The notes beneath the pieces are model-generated. The model saw only the letters and a program-made list of their open reading frames with translations. It did not search any database and was not told where the DNA came from. Positions 47,801-57,200 of a DNA stretch of 64,000 nucleotides are shown here, in pieces. Each line of letters starts with the position of its first letter. The first letter of the stretch is position 1. This DNA comes from Holacanthus passer (Eukaryota > Chordata > Actinopteri > Pomacanthidae), in the NCBI GenBank assembly GCA_025331565.1, contig JAFREQ010000015.1:1488001-1552000 (forward strand), given 5' to 3'. Both the position numbers and the translations under genes were made by a program.

Positions 47801-50800
47801 CTTGGGCCACTTATTTAGTTGCCAGTAAAGTCCTAGAGGGTCACCACTGCAAAAAAAGACCCAAAGCATGTCTTATTTTAGCACAATAACAGCTTGTTCT
47901 GTAATGACATGTGTCTATAAAAATGCATCCATTAAAATGGATTCATGCCTTGATGACAGCGATGCTGTTATAGCCACTGCTTTAGCATTTTCTCGTTCAT
48001 CTTCTGCTGGCCAGCTCCATCTGCAAAGCTGCTTTAATTATTTCAAAACGAGAGCAAGTTTCTGGGTCACTGATAAATAGAAAATCAAGTCACATAGAGT
48101 CTATGTGTTGTTGTTTGGGATGACCTTCAGTTTTACAGACAGAGTTGTAGACACTGTAGCTCTACAGTAGAGAAATTAATGAGATTTTAGTCGCAACTTC
48201 TACATTGAGAACGGTGGTAATAGTGTCTTGGATAACAATGGCAACCAGCGAACACTGCGGTCAAACAGTGGCCTTATCAGCTTGTAGCTTCGGGTTAAAA
48301 ATCTTTTAATCCTTATCTGACATCTTGGAGGGATCCCTCACATCAAACCCAATCCTGATTATTTTTGCTCCAAAACGCACAACTGCTTTTTTGTAACATC
48401 ATGAGCATGCGGATTGATGTTACTTAACTGAAAACAAAAAGGCCATCAACCTATTCTTCCACGAATGATGTGATGCAATGAATAAAAGAATGTATGTTTA
48501 AAAGAAAATGTATGTTTATTTTATGTACTTTCTATGAATTACATTCTTACAAAACATAACCTCAATAGTGACTCCAAAATTCATAATTTAGGTCAGCAAA
48601 TTTATGGAATGTAACCAGCTGTTTTCATTGTGTTTCAAACCTGTAAAATAATGTTTCCTTTGCTAATAAATATGATGTTGTATAAAAGAAAGTGACAACT
48701 AAATAGAGGATAACGACGCACCATAATACTGACCAGTTAAGCAACACCTTTTTAGAGGTAGTGCAGATTAATCAATAATGAAAATAATTGGTAGTCCTAA
48801 TACAGCATAAAAGACCAAATGAAGCTCTGTTTCTGATCTCTGTCATGACTAAGTTAAATATTAAAGTAATATAACCACTGTTGACCAGAGCTTTTTTTAG
48901 GTGTCTTGTAATACACAAAGCCATGATGTAAGTAATAAATAGAATTTGTACATTAAGAATTTATACTGTATTGTATTTCAGATTTGCACCAACTGAAACT
49001 ACTTTTAAAAACAGGCTCAAGACCTTTATGTTCATTGCTGCCTTTAATTGAGAGTGCACTCTCTGTTAGACTTGGACTTTATGGTAAAAATTGCTCTTTT
49101 ATCTGTCTTTTTAAAACTTTTTTTATGTTCGTTTATTCCTCTTATCTGTGTCTTTTCAAACTTCATTATGTAAAGCACCTTGAATTGCTCCTGTGTATGA
49201 AATGTGCTTTATAAATTAAGTTGCCTTGCCTTGCCCTATTTTATCTCTAAAGCTAAAGGGACACAGGTTTAGCACTTTGTATTCAATGAGGAGAGTGAAG
49301 CAGACAGGGTACTGCTGCGAAGTGGTTGGTAGAGAACGGGATAATGGAAAGTTTGTACTGGAGGCCAAAATAGACTGTACTCACCATCCAGTTGGTGTCC
49401 CTGAGTGAAAGCTGCATGTGCTGACTCATAGTGGTTAAGGTGGTATTCTGCTATTCTGTAGTTGGGAGAGAAAAACATGCCACATACTCTTAGATTGGAT
49501 AATCTTGGAAAAGTGACCTCTTCTGACATACAGAATTTGGATCATACACTTTGTGAAAAAGTTAAATCACTAAAGCAATTCTTTTACATAACCTTTATGG
49601 CTGGCGGAAAAGAAAAGTTGCAGTTCTCATACAAAACTCTGCACAATTGTAGTTATATCAGTCAGTATGTTAAAAACTTCAAACAATCAGCAGGAATAAT
49701 GTGTGCTACTTTTAAAGTTCATGTTTATCAGTCAACTTTATATTACCGCTTTTACAAAACAACACAGAATCCATCAATGGTACATACACCAAACACCCAT
49801 ATGTGTGTGACTTTCCCTAATTTTCTTTATCATATTAAAGTACACACCCTGTTCGCATGAAAGCAAGGGGAAGGCTGGGTTGTAGCTGTTGTGCTTTTTT
49901 GGCATCATCAACAGCACCTGAGAAGAGAAGACATCACTGTGTGTCATGTATGTACATTCATCCAGGCTGTAACACTCTCAGAAAATGAATATTCATGCCA
50001 CCCAAATTTCCTCCAGTAATGGCTGACTGGAACCAGATTTTTAATTCCAAGGATCTCATAGGAGATGTTCTTTTCTGCAGTCTGGACCACAACAGCTACT
50101 CCAGTGTTTGAAGCAGTGTTCAATATAATTTCAAGACAATTATATTTCCTGCAAGCCTTTAAAAAAGGATTCTGTTATAACAAACATGTCTGTCAACACA
50201 TGTACTGTATGTAGACTTACAGCTGTAGTTTTTGAGAAGTGTGTGGGCGTAGGCACGCTGGCAAAACCACTCAGCGTTATCAGAGTCTCCTTGCAAGGCC
50301 TCATTTAGTGCCTACGGGGAGAGACATGGCATTTAAGTGGACAGCTTACAGCACTGTTTCTGTTCAGAAAGAGTTGTGATAATGGTGAACAAAAACTGAC
50401 AGCAACTGTTTGTCTCCTCCAATTTGCAACATTGCTACATCTATTTGGCAAATTAACTGCTGATTCAACATTGATGAATACTCCATGTTTGGCCTGAACT
50501 GTAAAGGTCGTTGTAATAGTGTTTATAGAGCTGTCTCACATTCACATGAAGGAATAACTACAAGCAAAGTGTGTTTAAAATGTTGACAATCAATCACTTT
50601 AAAAGTAGAAATAAAAGTTTCCATTACAAACTTCCATTTCAATCTGTTGAACACTGCGTGTTTGTCATCCGACAAGCTGACAACATCTTAATATCTTGCG
50701 TATTTCTCACTTATTTTACCCAGTAATAACTCCTTATGACAAAGAAATGTTGCGTTTTAATCCAGCAAAGTAAAACAAAATAAATGTCCTGCTAACAAAG

Positions 50801-51222
50801 AAATGCTGCTGCTACTCAAAGTTATAGTGACTCTTCACGCAAAGTGATGCTAAAGGAAACGTTAGCTAACTTGGCTACCTAGTTACAGTGTCATAATCAG
50901 TGCTAACATCAGAAACATTAACATCACCGACACCACATTCAATTTCCTTTACACAACAGCAGATCAGAAGAACTTAAGGTTAATGTGATAATGCGAAAGA
51001 GTCAGAAAATATCAGGTAAAAATCACTAATGTTATGTGTTTATGTCTGGCTAAGGCTAATGTTTACCTCCAGAGCTTTCTGTGGGTCTTCGTCAATGAAG
51101 CTATCGGGGAAGCTGCTAAAGCGAAAGGAAACCAACCGTTAATCAGCTGCGTAGAAAACAGTGAATGAAAATGTGATAAGCGCTAATTCAAATGTTAATT
51201 TCACTTGCCGTTCGGCTGCCAT
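30936..51222 (-). CDS. sugt1: SGT1 homologue, HSP90 co-chaperone (SUGT1)
   Basis: Co-chaperone that links HSP90 to SKP1/SCF, kinetochore assembly and NLR proteins; cytosolic and nuclear. Thirteen coding exons give 323 aa (human 333). Order from the N terminus: 51209-51222, 51067-51115, 50221-50311, 49848-49917, 49385-49455, 47325-47378, 46020-46048, 45770-45792, 44383-44479, 42938-43045, 34099-34189, 32962-33134, 30936-31037. TPR repeats occupy about residues 5-98 (FIDEDPQKALE, WFCQRAYAHTLLKNYSCAVDDAKK). The CS domain is about 132-222 (KHDWYQTESQVIVTVMAKNV, FKMKKTDAIRWEKLEGEG). The SGS domain is about 233-323 (NQYPSSSHYTRKWDK, AMNKSFMESGGTVLSTNW), ending DDVEFKKY. Intron phases close throughout. 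Intron 1 appears to be GC-AG. The TPR-CS linker is encoded by two very small exons, which are the least certain part. Tail-to-tail with cnmd, as in mammals. Confidence 0.94.
31038..32961. other. sugt1: sugt1 intron 12
   Basis: 1.9 kb. It includes a degenerate dispersed repeat copy at about 32,150-32,545. No coding sequence. Confidence 0.6.
32150..32545 (+). repeat. dispersed fish repeat copy
   Basis: Contains GGTGATCCCCTGACTTTTC, CATGAACTTTGGTTCACACATTCATG, GAACTTCAGGTCAAAATATT and CAATGTTAGCATGCTAAGA, all hallmarks of a high-copy percomorph repeat. Same family as 24,780-25,085 and, inverted, 9,290-9,545. Confidence 0.6.
32962..33134 (-). CDS. sugt1: sugt1 coding exon 12
   Basis: Residues 233-290: NQYPSSSHYTRKWDK...ALNKLFQQIYCDGSDEVKRAMNKSF, the core of the SGS domain. 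Phase 1 in, phase 0 out (CTTT|GTAAGT). Confidence 0.95.
33135..34098. other. sugt1: sugt1 intron 11
   Basis: 964 nt, non-coding, with a GA microsatellite at 33,952-33,992. The donor GTCAGT after GATCCTA is acceptable though not the strongest. Confidence 0.6.
33952..33992. repeat. (GA)n microsatellite
   Basis: Almost perfect AG repeat with one AAAG interruption. Confidence 0.95.
34099..34189 (-). CDS. sugt1: sugt1 coding exon 11
   Basis: Residues 203-232: VEFKMKKTDAIRWEKLEGEG..., the end of the CS domain. Phase 0 in, phase 1 out. Confidence 0.95.
34213..34228. repeat. G16 homopolymer (C16 on the sugt1 strand)
   Basis: Sixteen consecutive G, lying 24-39 nt upstream of the sugt1 exon 11 acceptor when read in the gene direction. 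Confidence 0.95.
35580..35940 (+). mobile_element. Tc1/mariner-like transposon relic, 3' part of the transposase
   Basis: Translated in pieces, the plus strand gives GQPSKTYSKG, then WPSQSPDLIPIEHLWKELK and later NKGFSTKY. These match the C-terminal third of Tc1-type transposases (QDNxPKHxS, WPxQSPDLNPIExLW, NKGxSTKY). The frame is broken by at least one shift, because the WPSQSPDL and CGRMGL parts lie in different frames. No intact terminal inverted repeats were found, so this is a dead fragment. Confidence 0.75.
36127..36212 (-). mobile_element. LINE reverse-transcriptase relic
   Basis: The minus strand translates to DQLSEVFTNIFNLSLSQSMV, the motif ahead of the RT fingers in fish non-LTR retrotransposons (DQLxxVFTxIFNLSLxQSxVP). 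Only about 28 codons are recognisable. Confidence 0.65.
36895..37060. repeat. LINE-tail-like repeat (TTTATTTGTCCCCGGGGG type)
   Basis: The motif CTTTATTTGTCCCCGG followed by GGGCAATTC and AGTACAATAAG-like repeats is common in fish genomes, usually as the 3' end of a retroposon. A related motif lies at 56,166-56,270. Confidence 0.45.
38254..38279. repeat. (GT)n microsatellite
   Basis: Thirteen GT units. Confidence 0.95.
38748..38799. repeat. (GT)n microsatellite, the longest of the window
   Basis: About 26 perfect GT units. Confidence 0.95.
42938..43045 (-). CDS. sugt1: sugt1 coding exon 10
   Basis: Residues 167-202: LSATIQLASGENFNLHLHLL...FKILTTK, the central CS-domain strands (human ELSALVKLPSGEDYNLKLELL). 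Phase 0 at both ends; donor AAG|GTATCA. Confidence 0.94.
43046..44382. other. sugt1: sugt1 intron 9
   Basis: 1.3 kb, non-coding, with a GT-rich stretch near 44,240-44,265. Nothing else recognised. Confidence 0.6.
44383..44479 (-). CDS. sugt1: sugt1 coding exon 9
   Basis: Last base of codon 134 to residue 166: HDWYQTESQVIVTVMAKNVP..., the start of the CS domain. Phase 2 in, phase 0 out. Confidence 0.95.
44575..45600. mobile_element. composite repeat with hAT-like transposase fragment
   Basis: The outer parts (44,575-44,680, CACCTCGTGGTTGTACGCCTCC; and 45,170-45,600, ending GGCCACGGCTGTTACCGGCACAGAGG) are a familiar fish dispersed repeat. In the middle, 44,925-45,160 encodes HKVVAMTVDNASNMDAAAKK and, in another frame, GCFRCIFNQAAQKIYMITTVSR. 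Both match hAT/ZBED-type transposases (TDNAxNM..., GCFAHTLNLAxQK...). The frame break shows that it is dead. The coding similarity ends exactly at a GTGAGC, which could be an old transposon splice donor. Confidence 0.6.
45770..45792 (-). CDS. sugt1: sugt1 coding exon 8 (microexon)
   Basis: Only 23 nt: residues 127-133 (TPAVPPV) and two bases of K134. Strong splice sites (CCCAGCAG acceptor, GAA|GTAAGT donor) and phases 0-in/2-out fit the neighbours and restore the KHDWYQ junction. Confidence 0.75.
46020..46048 (-). CDS. sugt1: sugt1 coding exon 7 (microexon)
   Basis: Only 29 nt: residues 117-126 (GQTETDSGNR) in the TPR-CS linker. TTTCCAG acceptor, AGG|GTGAGT donor, phase 1 in and 0 out. The linker is poorly conserved, so this exon rests mostly on splice sites and phase. 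Confidence 0.7.
46049..47324. other. sugt1: sugt1 intron 6
   Basis: 1.3 kb, non-coding. GA-rich at 46,352-46,390 and GT-rich at 46,470-46,500 and 46,676-46,692. Confidence 0.6.
47325..47378 (-). CDS. sugt1: sugt1 coding exon 6
   Basis: Residues 99-116: VSDKSFEIWIKRCEEMIG (human ADANFSVWIKRCQE). Phase 1 at both ends. Confidence 0.93.
47379..49384. other. sugt1: sugt1 intron 5
   Basis: 2 kb. An open frame at 47,506-47,889 has no recognisable domain. A LINE 3' fragment lies at about 48,980-49,240. Confidence 0.6.
48980..49240 (+). mobile_element. 3' end of a non-LTR retrotransposon
   Basis: Positions 49007-49051 encode KNRLKTFMFIAAFN and a stop, the typical C terminus of a fish LINE polyprotein (xxLKTHLFxxAF). 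A tail with TGTAAAGCACCTTGAATTGC and GTGCTTTATAAATTAAGTTG follows, then a short TTGCC repeat. Severely 5'-truncated. Confidence 0.7.
49385..49455 (-). CDS. sugt1: sugt1 coding exon 5
   Basis: Residues 75-98: IAEYHLNHYESAHAAFTQGHQLD, the third TPR. Phase 2 in, phase 1 out (GATG|GTGAGT). Confidence 0.94.
49848..49917 (-). CDS. sugt1: sugt1 coding exon 4
   Basis: Residues 52-74: CAVDDAKKAQQLQPSLPLAFMRT, second TPR. Phase 1 in, phase 2 out (donor AGG|GTGTGT is weak). Confidence 0.92.
50221..50311 (-). CDS. sugt1: sugt1 coding exon 3
   Basis: Residues 22-51: ALNEALQGDSDNAEWFCQRAYAHTLLKNYS, first TPR. Phase 0 in, phase 1 out (AGCT|GTAAGT). Confidence 0.95.
50312..51066. other. sugt1: sugt1 intron 2
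   Basis: 755 nt of AT-rich non-coding sequence. Nothing recognised. Confidence 0.6.
51067..51115 (-). CDS. sugt1: sugt1 coding exon 2
   Basis: Last base of codon 5 to residue 21: SFPDSFIDEDPQKALE (human QSFSDALIDEDPQAALE). Phase 2 in, phase 0 out (GAG|GTAAAC). An alternative acceptor three bases downstream would drop one codon. Confidence 0.9.
51209..51222 (-). CDS. sugt1: sugt1 coding exon 1
   Basis: 14 nt, ATGGCAGCCGAACG, coding MAAE and two bases of R5. It is followed by GCAAGT, so the donor is of the GC type. The start matches the vertebrate MAAA/MAAE beginning. Using the nearby GT (phase 0) would not join exon 2 in frame. Confidence 0.8.
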
Positions 51223-51440
51223 GAGTCTGCTGTGGATGTGAACAGTGTTTCTTGAGCAGCAGGAAAGTTCTAGCAAGCTGTGTTGGAGACACTTGAAACG
51301 TGATAGCGGCAGCAGCCACAGCGCGAGCCCAGCAGCAGCCCTGTCAACATCCGCCTGCACAGCGCCGCTCACACTGCCACTCCTCCACCTAACGGCCTGG
51401 AGGACTCACGACAGGGCAGTTGTAGTGGGATGAGTAGCAA
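51223..51440 (-). promoter_or_regulatory. sugt1: sugt1 promoter and 5'UTR
   Basis: Moderately GC-rich sequence with several CpG, typical of a TATA-less housekeeping promoter. A heat-shock-element-like inverted unit (GAA-AG-TTC) occurs at 51263-51270. Confidence 0.5.
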
Positions 51441-51489
51441 TACCTCACAGAAAAATCATTTTAATGTAACTTCAGGATATAGGAGTTAA

Positions 51490-52115
51490 TTTGACCTGAT
51501 TTGGATCCTACGTAATTTTATCTATAACAATACATGATATTCTATAAGTTGATTCTTGTTTTGTAGGATAAGTAAAATCTTAAGCTGCAAAGTAAATAGT
51601 TACCATAGCTGTCAAAAATGTAGTGGAGCAGAGAAATGCAATATTTGCCTTTAAAATATAGTGGGTTAAAGAGTAGCAGTGGTCGAAGAAGTGCTAATTT
51701 ACAAGTTTAGAAATACTTGATTACAAGTAAAAGTCCTGCATTCAAAATGTTACAGAAGTCAAAAGTGCAATAGTAAGAGAATGAAAATATACTTTAAATA
51801 CTGAAAGTGAAAGTACTCATTATGCAGAATGTCCCATTTCAGAATAGTATATATTACATAATTGGAATTTAATTATCAATGCATTGATGTGTTCATCACT
51901 TTAATGTTGCAGCTGGTAAAGGTGGGGCTAATTTTAGAAAAATAATTCACAGGCATCACTAAGGTCTTTGCAATATTAATATGAATCTGCAAAATAACTG
52001 TAGTGGAAAGAAGTATAAAATAGCAGAAAATGGAAATACTTAGGTCACAAGTACCTCAAATGTGTTCTTAAGTACAGTACTTGCATAAATGTACTTAGTT
52101 ACTTTTAGCCTCTGA
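51490..52115. repeat. percomorph AGTAAAAGTACT-type dispersed repeats (two adjoining pieces)
   Basis: Positions 51,674-52,115 contain GATTACAAGTAAAAGTCCTGC, GAAAGTACTCATTATGCAGAA, ATGTTGCAGCTGGTAAAGG and AAGTACAGTACTTGCATAAA, in the known order of this very common fish element. Positions 51,505-51,672 contain the part that usually lies in the middle or 3' half (CTATAACAATACATGATATT, GTAGTGGAGCAGAGAAATGC), so two partial copies lie in tandem between the sugt1 promoter and the elf1 3' end. Confidence 0.7.
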
Positions 52116-52185
52116 CAATGGTGATCTACATGTGGCGGGATAAATGAGTGAGGATGAACTTCACACAGACAATGATAAAATTACA

Positions 52186-53686
52186 TTTATTTTTTTTATA
52201 ATAGACCATTATCTTTTCAACACCTCGGGACTGCACAAAAGCAAACGCATAAATGCGAAATAAAGCAACAGAAAACTCCACCTCTCCCTTTACAAGCTTA
52301 CAAATCTAAATCAGTAAAACTTACAGTATCAAGAGACCTCCAGATAAAGCAAAGTGAGGGGATTCCAAACAAATGGATTACTCAGTAATAAACTGAAAAC
52401 AATTTTGCATAGGCTTCCCTGGGGGCAAAGGCACATTTATAAGCATCTCCTAAACCGCGTTTAACCTCACAGAAGCCAGTGTAAATCTTGCAAGCTCAGT
52501 TTTCATTTGGAGTGGGGGGAACTTGATGGACTGGCTTTGTGAGGCTAAACTAAGATGAACTGAAGAGAAAACACTGAAATTAGCATTACTTCATTATAAA
52601 GGGCCAGCCGTTTTACTCTTTGCATAGAGTAGCGAGGGCAAAAATGGCAACAAGGCACAAAGTCAAGCATCTTCACAGACATACAGTATATAACACACAA
52701 CACATTAGATACCAGGGCCTTAGAGGTCCATATATGCTTTTATATATGTGTAACAACTTAACAGAATCTGTGCATAGCAGAAAGACTAAATAATAGCAGT
52801 ATGACTCTACAGGAGGCAATGTAGCAAAATAAAAGGCTACAAGACCATTTCACTGGTGATTGTCAACAAAAAGAAGGTCCACTGTGTAGATACATCAACT
52901 AAACAGCAGCAGTGCTAAATTACTATTCTACAAACAACAGTGATCCCTTGTTTTCAACATTTCATAATACAAACATAATTCAGTAATCTTAAAAAAAAAT
53001 TAATAATAACAATATGGAATGTTTTCCCTCAATAACCTCATGATTACCAGGAACAGAGGAAGCAGGGACAGGATGGACTGAGATCTTCAGGCACTTAGAG
53101 AAGAAAGATACAGCAGAGGTAAACGTTAGTGCAAAGCCATTTTCAAGGCAAAGGAATGATTCAGCATGAGAGAGTAAAAAAGTGGGAAAGCGCGAGAATA
53201 AAGGCAGAGAAGGAGGGCACAGTATGCTGATCAGATCATTCACTCCACGACACAGAAGGTGAAGTGCAAGCACAGGGTGTGTCTGCAGAAGCTGCAGAGA
53301 GGCAGTAGATTCCAGTGCATGTCTGTCTTTGGTGTCTTGTATAGTAAACAGCTACAGAGGACAGAAGGGTGAGCTAAAAGACATGAGGTTTTAAAGTCTG
53401 CCTCTTCTTAGAAAGTAACCTGCTGAGTGCTGTGAGACTTCACTTCCCGCCAATTTTGTGCCAACTCAGACATCAGGGATGAAACATTGATCTAGAATTA
53501 CTTTTGTTACCAATTCATAATATAATCTAAAAGACAAAAATATTCCTAGATCAATACTCCCACTTTTGAGAAATATAGGCCATGGTGTGTACTGCCACAG
53601 CAAAGTGCAGCTCTGTAACTGGTCCTGAGTCAGTGGAGTGTGTGTGTGCATGTGTATGTTTGGAGGCAATTGGGCATTGGTCTTTT
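52186..53686 (-). other. elf1: elf1 3'UTR with poly(A) signal
   Basis: 1.5 kb of AT-rich sequence after the elf1 stop, with TTTATT at 52186-52191 (AATAAA on the minus strand). I searched it by eye for further elf1 coding sequence and saw none. Confidence 0.5.
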
Positions 53687-54287
53687 CTATTGGTCAGAGC
53701 TAGTTAGAGGCACCAGCTGTGGAGTTTTCCGTCCTGGGTGGGACTTTTCATCAGGTGTCTCCTGTGCACCGTTACTGTCTACAGCCACCTCAGCAGCAGC
53801 CTGTCGCTCACACAGACTCCCCAGCAGCTGAGCCGTTCTGAAGACTGAGGCGTGACCAGCGGGCTGCAGGGACTGGACCTTCGGCAGGTTCTGGAGGGTC
53901 CGCAGCATCTCGGCAGACACAATAGGCAAATGTTGCTCCTGGATCAAGCTGGTGCTGGTAGGCCGCAGGACAGTGTCCCGCTGGCTTGAGGGCCTAGGAG
54001 CTGGCCTGGTCCGCTGGGTAGCTGGGGCTCGGACAGAGCTGGATGATGCTTTCTTCTGTGGCGGGTGTGAATCTTCCTCCTCCACCGACTGGTCACTAGA
54101 AGGTATTGTGCTGTCATCAGAGTCATCGCTCACATCCTCATCATTGCCACTATTGTCGTCATAATCTTCTTCCTCTTTGGTGCCATCTCCATCTGTGATG
54201 TAAATCATGTCTTTGGGCAGAGAGGTGAACTGGTAGACAAGGCGCTGGCCTTCAACCTTATTCAGTATGCCTCTCTGGTAGTAGTAC
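53687..54287 (-). CDS. elf1: elf1 coding exon 7 (last)
   Basis: Residues 241-440 and stop TAG. It completes the ETS domain (YYYQRGILNKVEGQRLVYQF), then an acidic DDNSGNDEDVSDDSDD stretch, a Ser/Pro/Arg-rich part and the ELF1-like SAEMLRTLQ block. Confidence 0.92.
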
Positions 54288-57200
54288 CTACATGAACACA
54301 AAGGTTCAGCATTAACAAAGCAAGACATGCATTTACACATATATATTTTCCTCAAAGTAAAGACATGACTATGTAGTGGTTAAATGTTTAAGCAGCCTTA
54401 GATCTTTTTTTTGTAGTGTACCTGAGTGCTCTGCCCATTGTCTCATAATTCATATCTGGCTTGTTCTTGTGTTTGCCCCAGAGTCTTGCCACAGCCTTTG
54501 AGTTGACCAACTTAAAGATTCCTGCGTGGGGGTTGGTCCATTTAATGTAGCGAGGGCAGACTTGTCGGTCCTGCAACAACTCCATCAGGAACTGCCACAG
54601 GTACAGTGTGTTTCCTCCTGAAGCACAAACACAGGAAACATGATGGAAAAGGAAAGACAAAGAAACAACATGGAAAATGACTTTTGAAAAAGCAATTTTG
54701 AAAAAGTTGGGATGCTGGAACATAAATAAAAACAGAATGCAATCATTTTCAAATGAACTGTGTTGGCCAACAACAGTTTTACAAAGTGTTCCTGAGCCCA
54801 TGTAGTGATCTCCTTTATACAATCATGTGTTTGACAAAGTGGTGAACATCGCTCCATCCTTGCTTGCGAGCCTTTCCAGGATGAACATTTCATACCCAAT
54901 CATGATACTATTACCTGTTACCAATGAACCTGTTTACCTGTGGAATGATCCAAACAGGTGTTTTTGGATCAACCCACAACTTTCACCGTCTTTTCTTGCT
55001 CCTGTCCCAACTTGTTTGAAGCATGTTGCTGCCATCAAATTCAGAATAAGCAGATATTTACTAAAATCAATGAAGTTGATGAGACCAGACATTAAATATA
55101 TTGTCTTTATAGTGTTTTACATTGAGTATATGTCAAAAAGGGTTAGCAAATGATCACATTCTGTTTATTCTGCTTGTTTTTTATGTTGCACATAGTGTCC
55201 CAACTTTTCTGGAATCAGGGTTGCATTCACCTGATTTTTTTTTGGTGTATAGAAAATGTTACTATGTCTGACGTAATAAGATTGCTGTCATGACTTTTGT
55301 GTCTTATTCAGATATGACGAGAACATGTAAAACTGCCATCACGATGATGTAATGAAGTGCTAATGCAGAAGGCTGAACAAATTTTGTTATATGTGACAAT
55401 ACCTTTGTTGTATTTGTCCTTCTTCACTATAATGTCTGGTGTGGGAGACTCTGCCCTTCTATGTCGAGGTTTTCTCCCTGAGTAGTTGAAGAATAAAAGC
55501 AGGTCATTTATGAGATATTTAACACAATCACACTAGCCATAATTTTGTATCAGGTCAGCTGACAACCCAGAAAGCGACTGACCTCTCTTTTTGGACTGCA
55601 GCTGCGCCGCAGGCTTCTTTGTGTGCAACGAGTGCCATTGTGGCTGGTCAACAGTTCCCACAATCCCCTCTGCCGACACAGTCACCTGGGTAACAGGAGT
55701 AGTGATGACATCACCCAGTGATGGTAAGAAGGTCTGGGCTGCAGGGGGGCATAAATAGATTTAATGAAAGAGAACAGCACAGTGACCACCATGTCTAAAA
55801 ATAACATCTCGCAGTCAGACATGTCCTACATCAAAAAGGAGAGGCAGCAAGATTTTACTGGGGCATCTTCACTCTGTTAGTGTGCATGTGACTCAGGTGT
55901 GTGTGCTTACAGTAGTGTTGTTCCAGTGAGAGGGTGTCAGGGCAGTCCATGTTGAGAAGTGAGTCAGCAGCAACAAGTGTCTCCATGGTCTCTTCCTCTC
56001 CACTTTCGCATGGCTCCACTACAGACCACATAGAAGGTAACATACAAAAACATTTTTTAGCACCTTGATATTTCAGCCATTTCATTTGATCCAATCATCC
56101 ATCTCTGAAAATGCAGACATTTAAGAGACGCGGTGGCATTAAGTTTTTTTTCTGTCGTGCCCTATTGGATAAGATAAACCTTTATTCGTCCCACAGTGGG
56201 GAAATTTGCAAAGCACAGCAGCAAGGTGATAGAACAAGTTAAGAATGAATATAAACAAGCTAAAAAAGTATTTACAAATTTAACAAACTTACAAATTTAA
56301 ACGGGAAACAAATTTAAACGGGATGTGTTCAAGTACCCCTTTATTGTCTCAACGCCTCAATAGATGGGATGGGCTTTCCTGGAATTGTTCAATAGTAAAT
56401 TCACTACAGAAAACAGTAGCTAAGATGGATCTGTGTTTGCACATACAAATACATACATGATATAGTGACCCAGTGATTGTCAATGTTAGGCTACGGCTTT
56501 TTCCCCTGTAGGTCTGGTAAAGTTTGCATTTCACGCCACTACCACCTGGTGTGGCAGCCACTGGGAAATAAAACCATTTATCCATAAGTTTTAGCTACCT
56601 ATTTTGACTTTTCTGCTTGCTTGCGGTCTAGTTTTCACACATTTTCAATTGCAAAATTTGGGGTGCGGTGGCCCTGTGCAGCTGGCCTATTGTAGCTGGA
56701 ACATTACTTATTATTGTGGCAAGAAATATACTAAATAACTCCAACTAACTATCCCACAATCTTTCCAAGTTACCACTGGTAGCTGCAGGAGTAGCCTGAT
56801 TGGCACCCACTGCAGTAAAGGCAAGAGAGAAAATGTATTTCTAAATAGTTTGGGTGAACTGATCCTTTCATGACCCAACCTGCTTGAGCAGCAGTGTTAT
56901 TAGTTATTTGTCCTTGGCTCCAAACAGCTAAGCAAAGCTATTTTTGTCTTCACCCACTAAACTTCAATACAGAGCACAGTCATATAAAGAATACTAACAT
57001 CTGACTCTGATGTTTCACTTCTGCTACCGCCACACAAACAATATGGGATTATGTAATTTATCACATCTATCACATATATCTTGCCGCACATTAAGACAAA
57101 TGACTATTAAAGAGAGTCTACTGTTTGGCGCCATTTGTTTATGTGACGTTCAGGCTGTGAAGCAGTGAGCTAGAAAACATCTGCTAGCTAACAGCTGTTT

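Noticed and set aside
47506..47889. 127-codon plus-strand open frame in sugt1 intron 5
   Set aside because: No recognisable domain or repeat protein, runs opposite to the gene, and has no promoter or splice support.
54827..55153. 108-codon open frame inside elf1 intron 5
   Set aside because: It lies wholly inside a dispersed repeat that recurs at 62,145-62,665, so it is not a host gene.
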